A stretch of DNA of 64,000 bases, taken from contig OX155965.1 in assembly GCA_944548615.1 (NCBI GenBank), positions 20,557,101-20,621,100 of the forward strand, given 5' to 3'. This DNA comes from Micropterix aruncella. Its lineage: Eukaryota; Arthropoda; Insecta; Lepidoptera; Micropterigidae. The position numbers were made by a program, and so were the translations under genes. Below the pieces are notes generated by a model. That model did no database searches, was not told where the DNA came from, and saw only the letters and a program-made list of their open reading frames with translations. Numbering within the stretch: position 1 is the stretch's first letter; every line of letters starts with the position of its first letter. This document shows, piece by piece, positions 36,701 to 47,282 of this stretch.

Positions 36701-39424
36701 CAGTGACCCGCCTGCGCCCGAGGACGCAGCGTCGTGAACGACACGAATTTTGTCTTTCTTCGCGGGGTGAATAACCCCCAGGTGCGGAAGAAATAACACT
36801 CGAGGGCGGTTTTTTAATTGTTTTTCCTCGACTTCCGAAGCATACCCCTCAGCTAGATATCTCTCTATCTGCTGGCAGTATTTTTCTCCATAAAGACGGT
36901 CGGAGTCCATTTTCCGTTCCACTGACCTCAGCCGAGTCATTGCCATGTCTCTGTTATCTGGTACGGAAAAGTTCACCTCTTTCCATAACAGACCTGTCTC
37001 CCAGACTCCATTTTTTAAAGAAGTAGTATCTTCTAAGATTTTTCCAGCCCTAACATCGGCCTGAAGCTTTCGCTTTTTCTGTGGCCAATCGTACTCTAGC
37101 TTCAGATTTTCTTCAAGTAATTTATCTAAAGAAGGTTCATTTTCCTGATTTAAGCATAGCGCCGGGTACCTAATGTCTCGTTCGAGAGCGTTATTGCCGC
37201 CGATAGCCACCCACCCCAGGAGTGTTTTAGATACCGATAGGCCCCCGTCTACCATTTTTAATCCTCTAGAGACTATCAGTTCCCAACAATTAGCTCCCAG
37301 GAGCAGGTCAGGTTTTACGGTCGTCGCCTGAGTCGAACGCACCATCCCTCCGATCGGCCTCTGCGCACTTATCACGCTTTTGACCTCCGGTAGATTTAAC
37401 GAGGCTACGCTGTAAGCTCGTACTACGTATTCCTTCTTACCTAAATCTCCCCTTACTTTGAAGGACACCGCTTCGGCACTGCTATTACTCTCTCTCATAT
37501 TCCCGATTCCAGAGAGCTGTAATCCCTGCGTCGGGCCTCGAATGCCTAGTTCTATTGCCACGCTCTGATCAATGAGTGAAACAGTCGCGCCTGCGTCTAA
37601 CAACGCATATAATGTTTTTCTACCCCGGGTTCCAACTACGGTTATCGGTAATACTTGCAGAATGACCTGGTTTCCAGATACTGCGTTCGCCACTACCTCG
37701 GAGCTCGCGCGCGGCGCCGCCGCGATGTCCGCCTCGTTCGCAGGCGGCGGGGCGGTCAGCAGATAATGATATTTGCCCTTTGGAAACCGTTTATATGCCG
37801 AACACGATTTTCGGCCGTGGTTGTGCCCTAAACATTTAAAACACCTACGCATTTTTTTTATCTCATCCCAGCGGCTTGCTAAAGTTAGATTTTTAAATTC
37901 TTCACATTTATTTAAATAATGGGATTTCTCACACCGAGGGCACTTAGGGTCTTCTTTGCCCTGGGTATGTAAAATATATTTTTTAGAGCCCGTTTCTTTC
38001 TGTCTCTTGTCTCGCGGGTTATCATAACTTTTCCTAGGGAGCTCTGCGGTACACAGACCGGCGTCTTGTGCGCTGATCGCTAATTTCTCTAACCATAATG
38101 CGAAATAAACTAATACCGGATCGTTTAAACCAACCCTTCCCCTGTCAGCTAGCCACAGAGTTAATAAGTTCTTTGGCAATTTTGCCACAAGTGAAGCCAA
38201 TAAGTCTGGATTATAAAGATGTTCTAATTTATTTACCGATTTTACGGTCGCGACCAGATTTTTTATCTGGCACGCAAATCGCATTAAACCGTCTGCATCT
38301 AGACTATCAGATAACCCTTTTTCTTTCCTCAAATCCGCTATCGTTCTCTGAATAATTAAATTCGTATTACCGAATAGCGCCTCTAACGTGGTCATGATAT
38401 TTGTCACGTTGTCAGGACTTAAAAGCAAACCCGTCACTGCCTCGCGTGCTCTACCTTTTAATGCTGTCTGCAAACGCAATAAGTTTTGTGCATCATTTAA
38501 ATGCATTACGTCTGTCGACTGTTTGAAAATAGCTTTGAAGGCTACGAATTCTAAAGGATTCCCGTGAAATGAAGGTAACTCTTTTGCAAAATGCGGTTTT
38601 GTGGACGCTACAGAAAAAATCCTACATACCTCTTTTATCATTTTTTCGCTCGAGCTGCTAATTCCATCGCTGCTCGTACCCAGGTCCGTATCAGCGGCGG
38701 CCTTTACCGCCGCCGCCGACACCGCCTTGGTCTCTGCCCTAGCGTTGTCCGCAGCTGCCGCGCCGCTCGCATTCGCCGCGCCGCCCGCATTCGCCGCGCC
38801 GTCCGCCACCGTCGCGCCGTCCGCCATCGTCGCGCCGGACGCCGCCGCGTTGCCCGGTTCCGATCGCCCGCCGTCTTCACGCCGCCGTGCCGCTTCTCCA
38901 TTTTCTTCTGCGAATGTTCCCCCCCAGGGTTCTGGTGAAGTCTCAGCCGCTGGAGTTTGATACTCGGCCCATCTCGACACTCTGCTAGCTGCCGTGTTGT
39001 CCCCCGCGACGTCGCGATCATTTTCCTGACTGCTCGTTTCTGTCCCGAAGGTTTCGGAGACAATTTCCAGCATCCTCATAGCATGCCGCGAGTCTTCTTC
39101 CGCTGCATCCAGTTCTTCCTGCATCGCTGCTCGTTGAAGGTCCATGTCAGCCTCTTCTTCGATTTCTTCAGCCGCTCTGCGCGCCGTGCGCCGCGCAGCC
39201 ACTTTTTTCAGTTCCGCATCCAATTTATTTTTATCAGCTTTTTTCTTGGCTTTTTGGAGGTTCACTCTTCGAAGTTCTTCAGATGCTGCTCGCAGTTCCT
39301 GAACGTGCTCGCTTCTTCTGCTGCTCTCTGACCAGGCGCGCGATGAAGGTCTTGGATTTTCGGATTGCGTGCTTTTCGAATCCATATTTTTATTTTTCTT
39401 TTCTCGTTCTTGATCCAAAGTCAC
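33767..39424 (-). CDS. BEL/Pao Gag-Pol polyprotein, 1885 aa
   Basis: One uninterrupted frame encodes all retrotransposition functions. Order: charged coiled-coil N-terminus (about 30-125); an Ala/Gly-rich stretch with MADGA/VADGA-like repeats (about 190-245); a Gag core near 275-430 (LPSFHGNP); a CCHC zinc knuckle at C528-C541 (CFKCLGHNHGRKSC) preceded by a second Cys/His cluster; an aspartic protease with LLDAGA, active D610; reverse transcriptase with YVDD at 1016-1019; RNase H with FCDSS, D1204; an integrase HHCC finger (H1512, H1519, C1549, C1552); an integrase core with D1585, D1647 and E1697 (49 residues between the last two); and a C-terminal DUF5641-type domain near 1775-1870. The ATG at 39424 lies 45 bp inside the 5' LTR; MDSKST at residue 14 is an alternative start. 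No stop or frameshift is present. Confidence 0.97.
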   Translation of the reverse strand: MTLDQEREKKNKNMDSKSTQSENPRPSSRAWSESSRRSEHVQELRAASEELRRVNLQKAKKKADKNKLDAELKKVAARRTARRAAEEIEEEADMDLQRAAMQEELDAAEEDSRHAMRMLEIVSETFGTETSSQENDRDVAGDNTAASRVSRWAEYQTPAAETSPEPWGGTFAEENGEAARRREDGGRSEPGNAAASGATMADGATVADGAANAGGAANASGAAAADNARAETKAVSAAAVKAAADTDLGTSSDGISSSSEKMIKEVCRIFSVASTKPHFAKELPSFHGNPLEFVAFKAIFKQSTDVMHLNDAQNLLRLQTALKGRAREAVTGLLLSPDNVTNIMTTLEALFGNTNLIIQRTIADLRKEKGLSDSLDADGLMRFACQIKNLVATVKSVNKLEHLYNPDLLASLVAKLPKNLLTLWLADRGRVGLNDPVLVYFALWLEKLAISAQDAGLCTAELPRKSYDNPRDKRQKETGSKKYILHTQGKEDPKCPRCEKSHYLNKCEEFKNLTLASRWDEIKKMRRCFKCLGHNHGRKSCSAYKRFPKGKYHYLLTAPPPANEADIAAAPRASSEVVANAVSGNQVILQVLPITVVGTRGRKTLYALLDAGATVSLIDQSVAIELGIRGPTQGLQLSGIGNMRESNSSAEAVSFKVRGDLGKKEYVVRAYSVASLNLPEVKSVISAQRPIGGMVRSTQATTVKPDLLLGANCWELIVSRGLKMVDGGLSVSKTLLGWVAIGGNNALERDIRYPALCLNQENEPSLDKLLEENLKLEYDWPQKKRKLQADVRAGKILEDTTSLKNGVWETGLLWKEVNFSVPDNRDMAMTRLRSVERKMDSDRLYGEKYCQQIERYLAEGYASEVEEKQLKNRPRVLFLPHLGVIHPAKKDKIRVVHDAASSGAGGSLNSMLLGGPDYLNSILGILLRFRENAIAFTADIRDMYLRIKVREEDSFSQLFLWRGFQRESPPKILKMDCLIFGSCCSPASAIYVKNKNAARFKDQYPAAVKIIERDSYVDDLLAGVDTLEEAKQVIREINLIHKAGNFTMTGWASNKNEALTGIPEENRALAQVSLEKGELTSQRILGLTWLPASDQLAFNVSMDRLSEDLTTGNKIPSKREALKLIMQLWDPMGALSPLTIRAKLIMQQVWSSRVAWDDEIPSDVVKYWLRWLQELRLAQGVRISRYNGATKQAGEKRQLHVFCDSSEKAMCAVAYVRITGCSGEHKVSFMASKTRVAPLKGKLTIPRLELTAALLGAELASKIKQESALSFDDVFMWTDSKNVWWWILSQKECHLQFVANRLGVIDELTSPRQWHWLAGSDNPADDGTRNTTKIDLSPEGRWFAGPAFLRGSREHWPLQEPTDPKPEERALLEFKTKLVLTTTEKNESVIDIGRFSRYMRASRTMAYVKKFIDLCRKKTTSKVLESDDIATGKKFLIKESQHRIFAHEIDLIRHQKILPKDSRLFGLNAYIDAEGLIRLGGRIENANDTLFDTKRPYILHGKDRFTVLLVKHLYEINAHGGAELILSVLREQFWVIGARQTVKKISRECVYCTIRRAKPMTAQMGQLPSARITTRRRCFHTVGLDAFGPFFVTNRKKVEKRYGLLFTCFNTRATHIELAGDLSTSSALLAIRRFIAARGKPREIMSDNATGFRGADAELRKVLSAIDNHEVRDRLSADEIKWSFSPPSGPHFGGVWESQIKTAKKSLYAILKERAPNEDVLRTLLCEVSAMMNHRPLTYISLDTRDERPLTPADFLLGHADDSTAVGQNNTTELSNKNHWKQSQILADAFWYRWSKEVLPLLVKRPKWATKGTPLKIGDLVVLLDPSLERGRWARGRVTQVFPDKTGQVRIVDLLVDGKVYRRPVSKLVKIHTTADQAETTVTNV

Positions 39425-39450
39425 TTTTCTTTCCGATTTTCTTTATTCGG

Positions 39451-39465
39451 CTTGACGGAGGACCA
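39451..39465 (-). promoter_or_regulatory. Candidate primer binding site
   Basis: Three bases inside the 5' LTR the minus strand reads TGGTCCTCCGTCAAG. It starts with TGG, complementary to the CCA end of a tRNA. The first seven bases would fit a tyrosine tRNA 3' end, but the match weakens afterwards, so the primer tRNA is not assigned. Confidence 0.6.
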
Positions 39466-39468
39466 CGA

Positions 39469-40887
39469 TGGTTGGGATTTTTACCCGGTTTGCATAAACC
39501 CACTTTACTTGTGAATTTACGCGACCCCCTTTGTGCTGGGTAATTACCCCTTCGATTATCTTCAATGGTTTTCACCTTGGACTGTATTCAAATGGTAATC
39601 ACTCACCAGCTAGGTTGGTTTTTCTCTCAGGGGTGGTTGTCTCGAACGATTGGTGGATTCCAACCTCACAAGGAAATTAGTTCGGCGAGAGGCTTCCGTG
39701 ATAGAACCTCACTTTCCTCAGGTCACGCAGGATAAGCTTCCGTCGAAAATAAACACTTTTTATTCGCGAGACTTTCTTTTATTCGGTCACTTATCTTTAC
39801 TTTTACATTGAGTTCCGAGTACTTATAATTTACTACTAAGTCCCGGTGCTTGGATCGCGGCGCGTTCACGCTGATCCTTTGCCAATTTACAACTGAAGCT
39901 TTCGCTCTTTTCTGTCGTCGATCGCCATTACATTTTTTTCTAAGATAGCGACCGCCCTTACCTCTCATTGGTCTAGATCCTTCCAGAAATTTCTAAACAC
40001 ACCCCTATTACTGCGCCGCACACGTTTTGTCCAATAACGAGACAGGGCGCATAACAGATGCAACCCCGTTTGAGAGAGACATCGCGATCATGCTTCCTCG
40101 CTTGCACGCTAGAGCGAGAAGCGAATACACTAGTTGTCTCTGTCTTACATTTAAACATTTTATAGACATATTATTTGCTTAATTTAAAAGAAAAGAATCT
40201 ACCCTAGTACAGGCATTAACCTAGTTGGGTAGTTTTTAAGACATAATTTTCGTACTACTTCCTCTTAAATAAAGCATTATTATTATTATTGTTATTACAG
40301 ATTCTCGTCGCAAACGCCACCGTTCCCGAGTACATATTGTCTTAAACATAGGTTAGTTTCAGGTCATTAGTAACAAGTTAATATTAATGTTAGATCGTTA
40401 ATTAGGCTAATTAAGTTGTCTCTCCTAGCGCTTTACTTTACATTAAACGAAATACTATATGCTATGCTTTAATTAATCATGCAAGTTTCTTTACATTTTA
40501 AACTATATTATTTCTAGGGTGAATTGTGGGATTTGGAGTATGTATGATTTTTTGTAACGTCCACGGTTTTTATTTCGTAGTCTTTTGCCAGTCGCCTCGC
40601 CAGGGAATTTATCGTTACCATGTGTTACTAAGGGGTCCTTTTCACGATTTATTTTGAATGGGAACGTTGTCGGTCCCTGGATTCTCGTGTTTCAGGGTCG
40701 ACCGCTCGTTTATTTTATATTTTATAGCCCCTTTCTGTCCTTTCCTTTGAGTTATCAGCTATTTTTCAAGGAATCTCATATCCTCGGCGTCCGTGACTAA
40801 TTATGTTTCCTACCCTTTGTAAGAGGGTCTCACTTTTAGGGAAGATTTATCGACCCTGGCGTCCGCTCTTTCGGATATTCTGAACCA
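39469..40887 (-). repeat. 5' LTR of the BEL/Pao element
   Basis: Carries the promoter of the element by position. TG...CA ends and an identical partner define it. I did not find a decisive TATA or initiator. Confidence 0.95.
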
Positions 40888-40892
40888 TAAAG
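40888..40892. repeat. Target site duplication, right
   Basis: TAAAG, same as 31990-31994. Confidence 0.95.
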
Positions 40893-41282
40893 CAAATTCT
40901 TAATGTTCTTTACTTATATTACTAACTAATTTTATGGTAAGAAAAACGTCTAAAAGGGATTAGATTTCTTGTACATTATTTGCTTATATTAATGTTTTCA
41001 AATATATTCTACTCATTTCTACTAAAAGCGAAATATTATATATAAAACCTCTGAGTTTACTTTAATATTTTCACAAAAAGAAACATTTCAATAGTTTTAC
41101 AGCTAAAAAATAAACAATAAAAGCTGGAGTTCTCAAAGGAGGCACTAATTTTTTTCAAGCAAGGCCGAATCAATAATTCTGCATGTGAAGACGAATAGAA
41201 GAGAAATTGATTTAATGAGGTATCATTGGTATTCAGCAGAAGAAATATATTTTAATAGTTATTGTAAATAAGTTAATAGTAA

Positions 41283-41838
41283 AAACACATTTTTAAAAAC
41301 AAGCTTTTATTAATGCTCTGTCCTGATCCAACCCTGGGTGCAGCAGCCATATCATACTTGAACATAGAACGAGCTATTATAATTAAATACTATACAGAAT
41401 TTCGGGTTTGTGCTATTGACCGTTGAGGAGTCCCCTCGTTGGAAGGCAACCCTGGGTGCAGCAGCCCTGTCGTGGCGAAATTTAGAACGGGCTATTTTAA
41501 TTGAACGCGTATAAAAAATTTCGTTTTTGTGCGGTTGACCGTTGAGGAATCTCCTCTTTGAGAGCCAACCCTGGGTACAGCAGCCATGTCTGTCATGTTG
41601 AATGCGTATACAAAATTGTGTAACTGTGCTGTTGACCGTGGAAGAGTAGCTTAATCGGGAGCTGATCCTGGGTGTAGAATGAGGTCCTACTCACCATAAA
41701 AATGCAATGTCATCGGAACTGAAACTATAATTAAATTTTGAACTTCATAGGAAAAAAGTAAGTGGTCTAATTCAGCTTGCAAGATTTGACAAACAAACTA
41801 ACATACATACTAACAAACATTACAAGGTAAATAAAAGC
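41283..41838 (-). mobile_element. Minisatellite-bearing dispersed element, copy 4
   Basis: The inverted counterpart of 7299-7725 and 11970-12430. The plus strand begins AAACACATTTTTAAAAACAAG, shows ACCCTGGGTGCAGCAGCC-type units three or four times about 115-125 bp apart, and ends at AACATTACAAGGTAAATAAA. Being the longest copy, it gives the best view of both ends. Confidence 0.7.
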
Positions 41839-42839
41839 TTATAAAAATATTGCATATTGTATGTGTAAAAGTGATTTTAGCCACTATCCGCCGTAGATGT
41901 TTCACCTTTAACCAATGGTCGTGCGTTATTATTTTATTTATTTATTTTATTTAAGAAATATTTACTAAAAAACATAGATTTGCTTACAAAAATAACAGGA
42001 ACCAAATAGCAAAACCTTAACCTTTTGCTTATTTGATTCTGTCACCCAACTGGGACTAGCTCGTTCTAGGGTGGACAGGACTCTAATATTACAATCAATT
42101 TTGCTTGATTGCTTGATTGCTTACAAATGTACAAGTTTTAGTAAAAAGCTAATAACACTAAATTGCTCTAAAATGTAGTCTTCAAAAAAAAAAATATATT
42201 TTTTATTTTTAAAAGATTATATAATAAGTAAAATGCAATTTCATTATATAATCGGCAATTAATATAATATAAAATTCGTTTAAATAATACAAATAAAGTT
42301 ATATTTGATAAAAGAAAGAAACAGTTATTAATATTAAATATATGTTAGGTAATATAGGATTCATTATAAAAAATACCTAGTCAAAAAAGTACAATTCATT
42401 GTCAAACTAATATATAACACCAAAGTCAAATAATTTTTGGTAGTGAGTTCAATATTAAAATATACTCAACATACATGTTTAAAAATATGTTAATAATTTG
42501 TGCACCTAAGTTTTATTACACTGTTATTTCTAACATTTGAATTATGGTTGTCTGTCATGATTCGATAACCATTTCTTTAATTTATTTTTGAATTCCCTAA
42601 ATCGCTGCCTTAGTAAAATAGGGACCTAACTCTAAATCGGTTGTTTCACAGTTTAAGTCATAGATAGACTCCTTAAAGCATCCTCTATCGATTGGTCTGT
42701 GTAAAGTATTTGTACGATGAAAGAGAGAGAAAATACGATGATTCGGTCTCTTTCCCACTGGTTGATTTTGGACGTCACGTTAGTGTAACAAGGACTGATT
42801 TGGTTTTGTGTCGGCATGGTCACGTCAAACGTTGGCGCA
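41839..42839. other. AT-rich, no gene recognised
   Basis: A block at about 41930-42110 (TTTATTTATTTTATTTAAG, then CCCAACTGGGACTAGC) may be an antisense LINE 3' end. A hairpin-like ATGGTTNNN...CGATAACCAT at about 42545-42572 recurs at about 45807-45832 and may mark the ends of the transposon relic between them. Confidence 0.35.
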
Positions 42840-43200
42840 TTTCGAGTTAAGCCTGTCTATTACCAAAACTTAAGGTGACTTAAGATTATTTTTTTGTGAA
42901 ATAAAAACCTTCATCTGGTTTAGGTCTTTCTATTACAAAAATGCTTGGAAGTTTTATGACTTAACTTATACTGTGTCTTTATTACACAACATTTATTATA
43001 AATATCGTAGACTTAACCCTAATTGTGTCTCTTTATCAAAAATAAACTGTAATATGTTATTGTCCTATTATGCTTTAGGTCTGTTTATAATTAGGTTTAA
43101 TTTATAAATTTTGAATTATTCATAGGCCTATTTTATTATTAGTCTCTTTTATGTACCCTGTTATACAAATTTAGAAGGTATTCTCATGAATTAGGTCCAT
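42840..43200 (+). repeat. Degenerate subterminal repeats
   Basis: TCTATTACMAAAA...GACTTAA-like units recur at about 42855, 42930, 42975, 43030, 43080, 43130 and 43195, directly upstream of the transposase-like pseudogene. Similar TTAGGTC phrases occur downstream near 46175 and 46265. Confidence 0.45.
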
Positions 43201-43390
43201 TTCATACTGAAAAACATGGTGATTTATTAGTTGCAAATGGATGTCCACATGAAATTAAATTAAATCCACATTTTTAAAAGTTATAATTATTTATATTGGA
43301 CTATTTTTTCCCCTGGCATTTGTTACTGCGAATATTTTTTCGCTAATATTTTTGGTTGTTTTAGGCAACAAATCATAGAAGAAGAATAAA

Positions 43391-45525
43391 ATGTCAAGAA
43401 TCAAGAATGCACGCATTAAAAAAAAATTGAGAATTTAGATGCCGGAAAAACCAATTATGACAAGGAAAATCAGGTTTACGTAATATTATTCTACTTACAT
43501 TAGTTAAAATGTGATATTTTTGGACCCGATAAAAGTAAGTGTCTACTACTCTATTTTACAATAATAATTTGTTAACTTCTCAAATCCTAGTAAATTTTAT
43601 TGACAAACTTAACGAACGTAAAACTTAATTAACTATATTTAAATAACAGTGCTGGCCTATTTTAGTGTCTTTGTCAAGAAGTAAGACAAACTAAAAGTTT
43701 TACTACAAATCAAAATGAAGATTGGCTGGAAAATAACGAAGAAGAAAACTGGGTTCGTGATACTTAATTATATCTTTAATTCTATCTAAAGTTATTATGT
43801 CGTGTTAATGACAACTTATTTTAAAGGAGGCATCAGACACAACTGTACAGTCTCCGCAAACAATGCAAGAAAATATTGTGCCAATACCATCCACTGAGTT
43901 TTTCAACATCCCAGCTCCAAATAAGGCTTGCCTGCAAGTAAATATCGAGGTACTTAATGAAAAAATTTTTCAATCAATTTATTGCCATTAAGATATTCAC
44001 TTTATATGTACAATATTTTATTTACAGGAGGAAATACGATCTTCTCAAAACTATCCAGCGGTGTTAACACCTTTAAAGAATGTTCAATTGAACCAATATG
44101 AAAATCAGTGCTTTCCTGATACTCTTAGCGACATAAGTCATATCTGTGCTACTTATAAGGTATTGATGAAATTTTTTATTTGTTTTAATACTTGATTATA
44201 ATAGCATGTCTAGTTTTAGTTACTTATTTAATTAATTATTATGTTCAGGATGTGTCAGAAACAGCGTTTCAATTCGATATCGATATACCATCCATATCAG
44301 CATCAATACCACGAAATATGTCAAGGAAAAACTATGAGATCACACCCATTGATTCAGATGAGAGCGATGCGGATTTAAGTGACAATGATCCGACATACAC
44401 ACTTTGTGGCAATAGCAGTCAGATGATGCAGCCTAAGTCAAACAGAAGATCTTCATCCAGTGATTCTAATAGCAGATCGTCATCGTCGACTAGCAGTTTG
44501 TCATCGCCCAATAGCAGCTCCTCGTCAGATAGCGTCAAGTCTGATATGCATGAAGATCAAGAAAACAATGATTCCATGGTGTCAAGATTTCCCGCTTCAA
44601 CAGCAACGTCAAATGTAGAGGAGAATGGAGAAAATGGCATGGAACAGCATATCAGATCAATAAAACGTTCACAAAGGAAACAAAACTCAGCTATACTAAA
44701 AAGAAACTTGGGACAAGCGTGCTTAAGTTCAAATAAAGAAATTCTAGCTCGTGAAGTAAAGCCTCCCTGTTCTAGTAAATGCAGACTCAAATGCAATGAC
44801 AAAATTGTAGCCGCACAAAGATTGCAGTTATTTGAGACATTTTGGGGTTTAGGTAACATCAACCTACAACGTTCATTTATTGCCTCTTGTCTTGTTCAAG
44901 TGGTTCCCAAATACAAATACTGAAACGTGGAAAAACCAAGAAATTTAAACCAAGCAATCTTTTTTCATATTGAAAATAAGAAGAAAAGAGTATGCAAAAT
45001 CTTTTTCATAAATACTCTGGATATAACAGATGAAATCATAAGAACAGTCAAGGATAAAACAGATTTAAGTGGTTTCGTTCAGAAAGATTTCAGAGGAAAG
45101 CATGAGCAATATAAAAAACAGACGAAGAAATAATCCAAGATATTATGATTGATCATATAAATATCATACCTCGCGTTGAAGCACATTATGTCAGATCATC
45201 TACATCAAAAGAGTACATTGAGGGATCAAGAACATTAGCCAGTATTTATAGGGACTTCGAAAAAATTCAGAAGGAAAGAAATAGACCAGCTGGAAAATAA
45301 CACAAATTTAATGAAGTTTTTAATACAAAATTTAATATTTCATTTCATAAGCCTAAAAAGGATCAGTGCGATCTATGCTCACAGTATGTTAATTACAGTC
45401 AAGAGGAAAAAGAGAAACTGAAAAATAAGTATGAAACGCATATAAAAGAAAAAGAATTGTGTCGAAAAGATAAATTAAGAGATAGACAAAATATAGATGA
45501 AAACAAACAAACATTATATTCATAA
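43391..45525 (+). pseudogene. Intron-bearing transposase-like pseudogene
   Basis: Probable exons with GT/AG borders and continuous phase: 43391-43473 (MSRIKNARIKKKL, one slip in an A run, NLDAGKTNYDKENQ), about 43694-43751 (DWLENNEEENW), 43827-43949, 44028-44159 (LTPLKNVQLNQYENQC) and 44249 onward. The last has an acidic start, a Ser-rich stretch, then CSSKCRLKCNDK, FETFWGLGNINLQRSF, VCKIFFINTLDITD, RGKHEQY, RVEAHYVRSS, FNISFHKPKKDQCDLC. This block order belongs to a transposase-like family I have seen across arthropods and cnidarians, but I cannot name its superfamily. Lesions: TGA at 44921, a frameshift near 45127, a TAA near 45300, and loss of everything after KDKLRDRQNIDENKQT. Dead copy, but the introns are well kept. 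Confidence 0.75.
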
Positions 45526-46389
45526 AGTGCTATCGTCTTTTACGATTATTGAGATAACTTAACAATTAAAAGATAAATGGAGAAGGCGCTAAACATTTTA
45601 TATTTGTAGATCACATTATTTGATATAGGTAATTTTATTGGTAAAATGAATGTAGGTGGTAATATTAACCTTAAAATGCCAGTAAGGTACTTAGTATTTT
45701 AAGAATAGTAAAAAAGTTTATTTAGTATTTTTTAAAGACTGAATAACTTTTGCTCCTATGGTTAAGTTAGTTGTTTCTATGGTTAAGTTAGTTAGAATGG
45801 TTTGATTATGGTTATTGAGTAGTCGATAACCATATACAATCTTTTCTTTTGTTACTTTATTTTTCACCTATTTTATTTGTATTATAGCAACGTAGTGCTT
45901 TATCAAATTTGCTATTGTTAATAAAGTTAAATCGAACTTTTTACCTCTTTCTCTGTATACACACCATTTATTATTTCCTAAATAACATTTATTATTTGAC
46001 CTTGGTGATTTCATACGGATTGTGATGTGTGGAAATTGAAAATAAAGCATATTCTATATTCTAAACTGACTCATTTGTAACTAAATTATTTTAAAATATT
46101 CCAGAAGAAAGACCCATATTGTTTTATGTCATATTTTTTTCCACTTTTCTAAAATTAAACGGACTGAATTCGCATTAGGTCAATTAATATTGATAATATT
46201 TCAGAAAAATAATGGCACTATAAGGTTTGAGTCGCCAGCTTATAAAAATATTTCAGAATTAAAGTGACCTAAATTAGAACAAACCCTTTTTTCTATGAAT
46301 TGATAAATATGTTTTTAAAAATTACAAAAGTATTTAATTATACCATTAATCTCTCATGTACTGAAAAAAACTTAAGTCAATATCTTTTA
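45526..46389. other. AT-rich, no gene recognised
   Basis: Probably the decayed 3' part and terminal region of the transposon relic upstream. Several TTAGGTC / TGACCTAA phrases at about 46175-46270. Confidence 0.35.
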
Positions 46390-47050
46390 TACAACAAAAG
46401 TTATAAGCATTTTAAGGTGGCGCCAGTGATTTGCAAAACGTTTTTTGGCCGTTGTGAACAATCGTGTTTTTGGAGTTGAGTCACTATTATACTAAGGCAG
46501 CGAAATGTCAAATTCAATTTTATTTCCATATTGATCAGATTATAAAATCTCGGCGCAATAAAATAATAATGTATTTGTCCAAATGATGTTTTCATTCTCG
46601 GTATTATTACGCTATATTCTAAAACTTGTCTCGATGGTTGTCGGTTCTGAAATATTCCTAATTCTTATGATAGCATAAATAGTGAAAATATCTCCTATTA
46701 ACTACTTACGGCTATTAAGCTAGCATATCAGTGGAGTTTATTTTACCATCAGTAGATAGTCCCAGGTATGGTATTGTCGGCAACATCTTTTATAATTTAC
46801 ATTTACAGTTAGTATTTAATGGCACCCTGTGAGTTTTAAGATGCGTAATTTAATAGTATATTATGGCCAAACCATTTTTTTTATTTCCTGTAGGCCCTTC
46901 TCAGTTTTTGATTCTTACAGCGTTCCATGTTTTGTCATCGGCACATGATGCTATTTCCCCAACATCTATCTTTTAATTTTTTAAGGTCATTTAAGTATAC
47001 GCGGAACAGGATCGGCCCAAAGACGATCCCCTGGTGGCTAACCCCCCCCC
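46390..47050 (-). pseudogene. Antisense LINE reverse transcriptase relic
   Basis: On the minus strand from about 47045 I read GVSHQGIVFGPILFRVYLND, the conserved GVPQGTxLGPILFxxYIND block, then remnants of the ADD region (CRxQN/DDKTWN near 46925). Further down is FGQIHYYFIAPRFYNLINME (about 46520-46585), reminiscent of the LINE C-terminal region. Stops and shifts separate the blocks. A C run at 47041-47054 abuts the 5' side of the fragment. Confidence 0.65.
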
Positions 47051-47282
47051 CCCCCACCCATTCTCCCTCCCCTCACCATCGCCCTCCCCCCTCGCCCCAC
47101 ACCCTTCTAATCGTTCGTTATTCGCGGCAATGTCAACACTGGCAAAAAATAATTAGGAACCTGTGAAATGGCAATATTGAAAAGTGACAGAAGTCTGTTG
47201 AATCGATTTCCATCGTCAGAATACTTGCAATCTTTTAACCTTATTGATCATTGAGTCAAATAGTCATTTTACACTTACAAAG

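Larger units (their letters stand above)
31995..40887 (-). mobile_element. Intact BEL/Pao LTR retrotransposon
   Basis: The element is 8893 bp with LTRs of 1419 bp each at 31995-33413 and 39469-40887. Each LTR starts TGGTT and ends AACCA, and the whole is flanked by the 5-bp duplication TAAAG. It is transcribed on the minus strand. Inside are, in order, a primer binding site candidate, one long gag-pol frame, about 350 bp of 3' untranslated sequence and a G10 polypurine tract. The two LTRs have the same length with a constant 7474-bp offset, and I saw no base difference in the lines I compared, so insertion is recent. There is no third frame for an envelope protein. Everything needed for mobility appears present, but activity is not shown. 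Confidence 0.95.

Noticed and set aside
34422..38960. Several plus-strand frames of 60-144 codons across the retrotransposon
   Set aside because: They are antisense shadows of the 1885-codon Gag-Pol frame, especially over its GC-rich Ala/Gly stretch.
44557..44862. Minus frame over the transposon exon
   Set aside because: Antisense shadow of the exon starting at 44249, which has family motifs.
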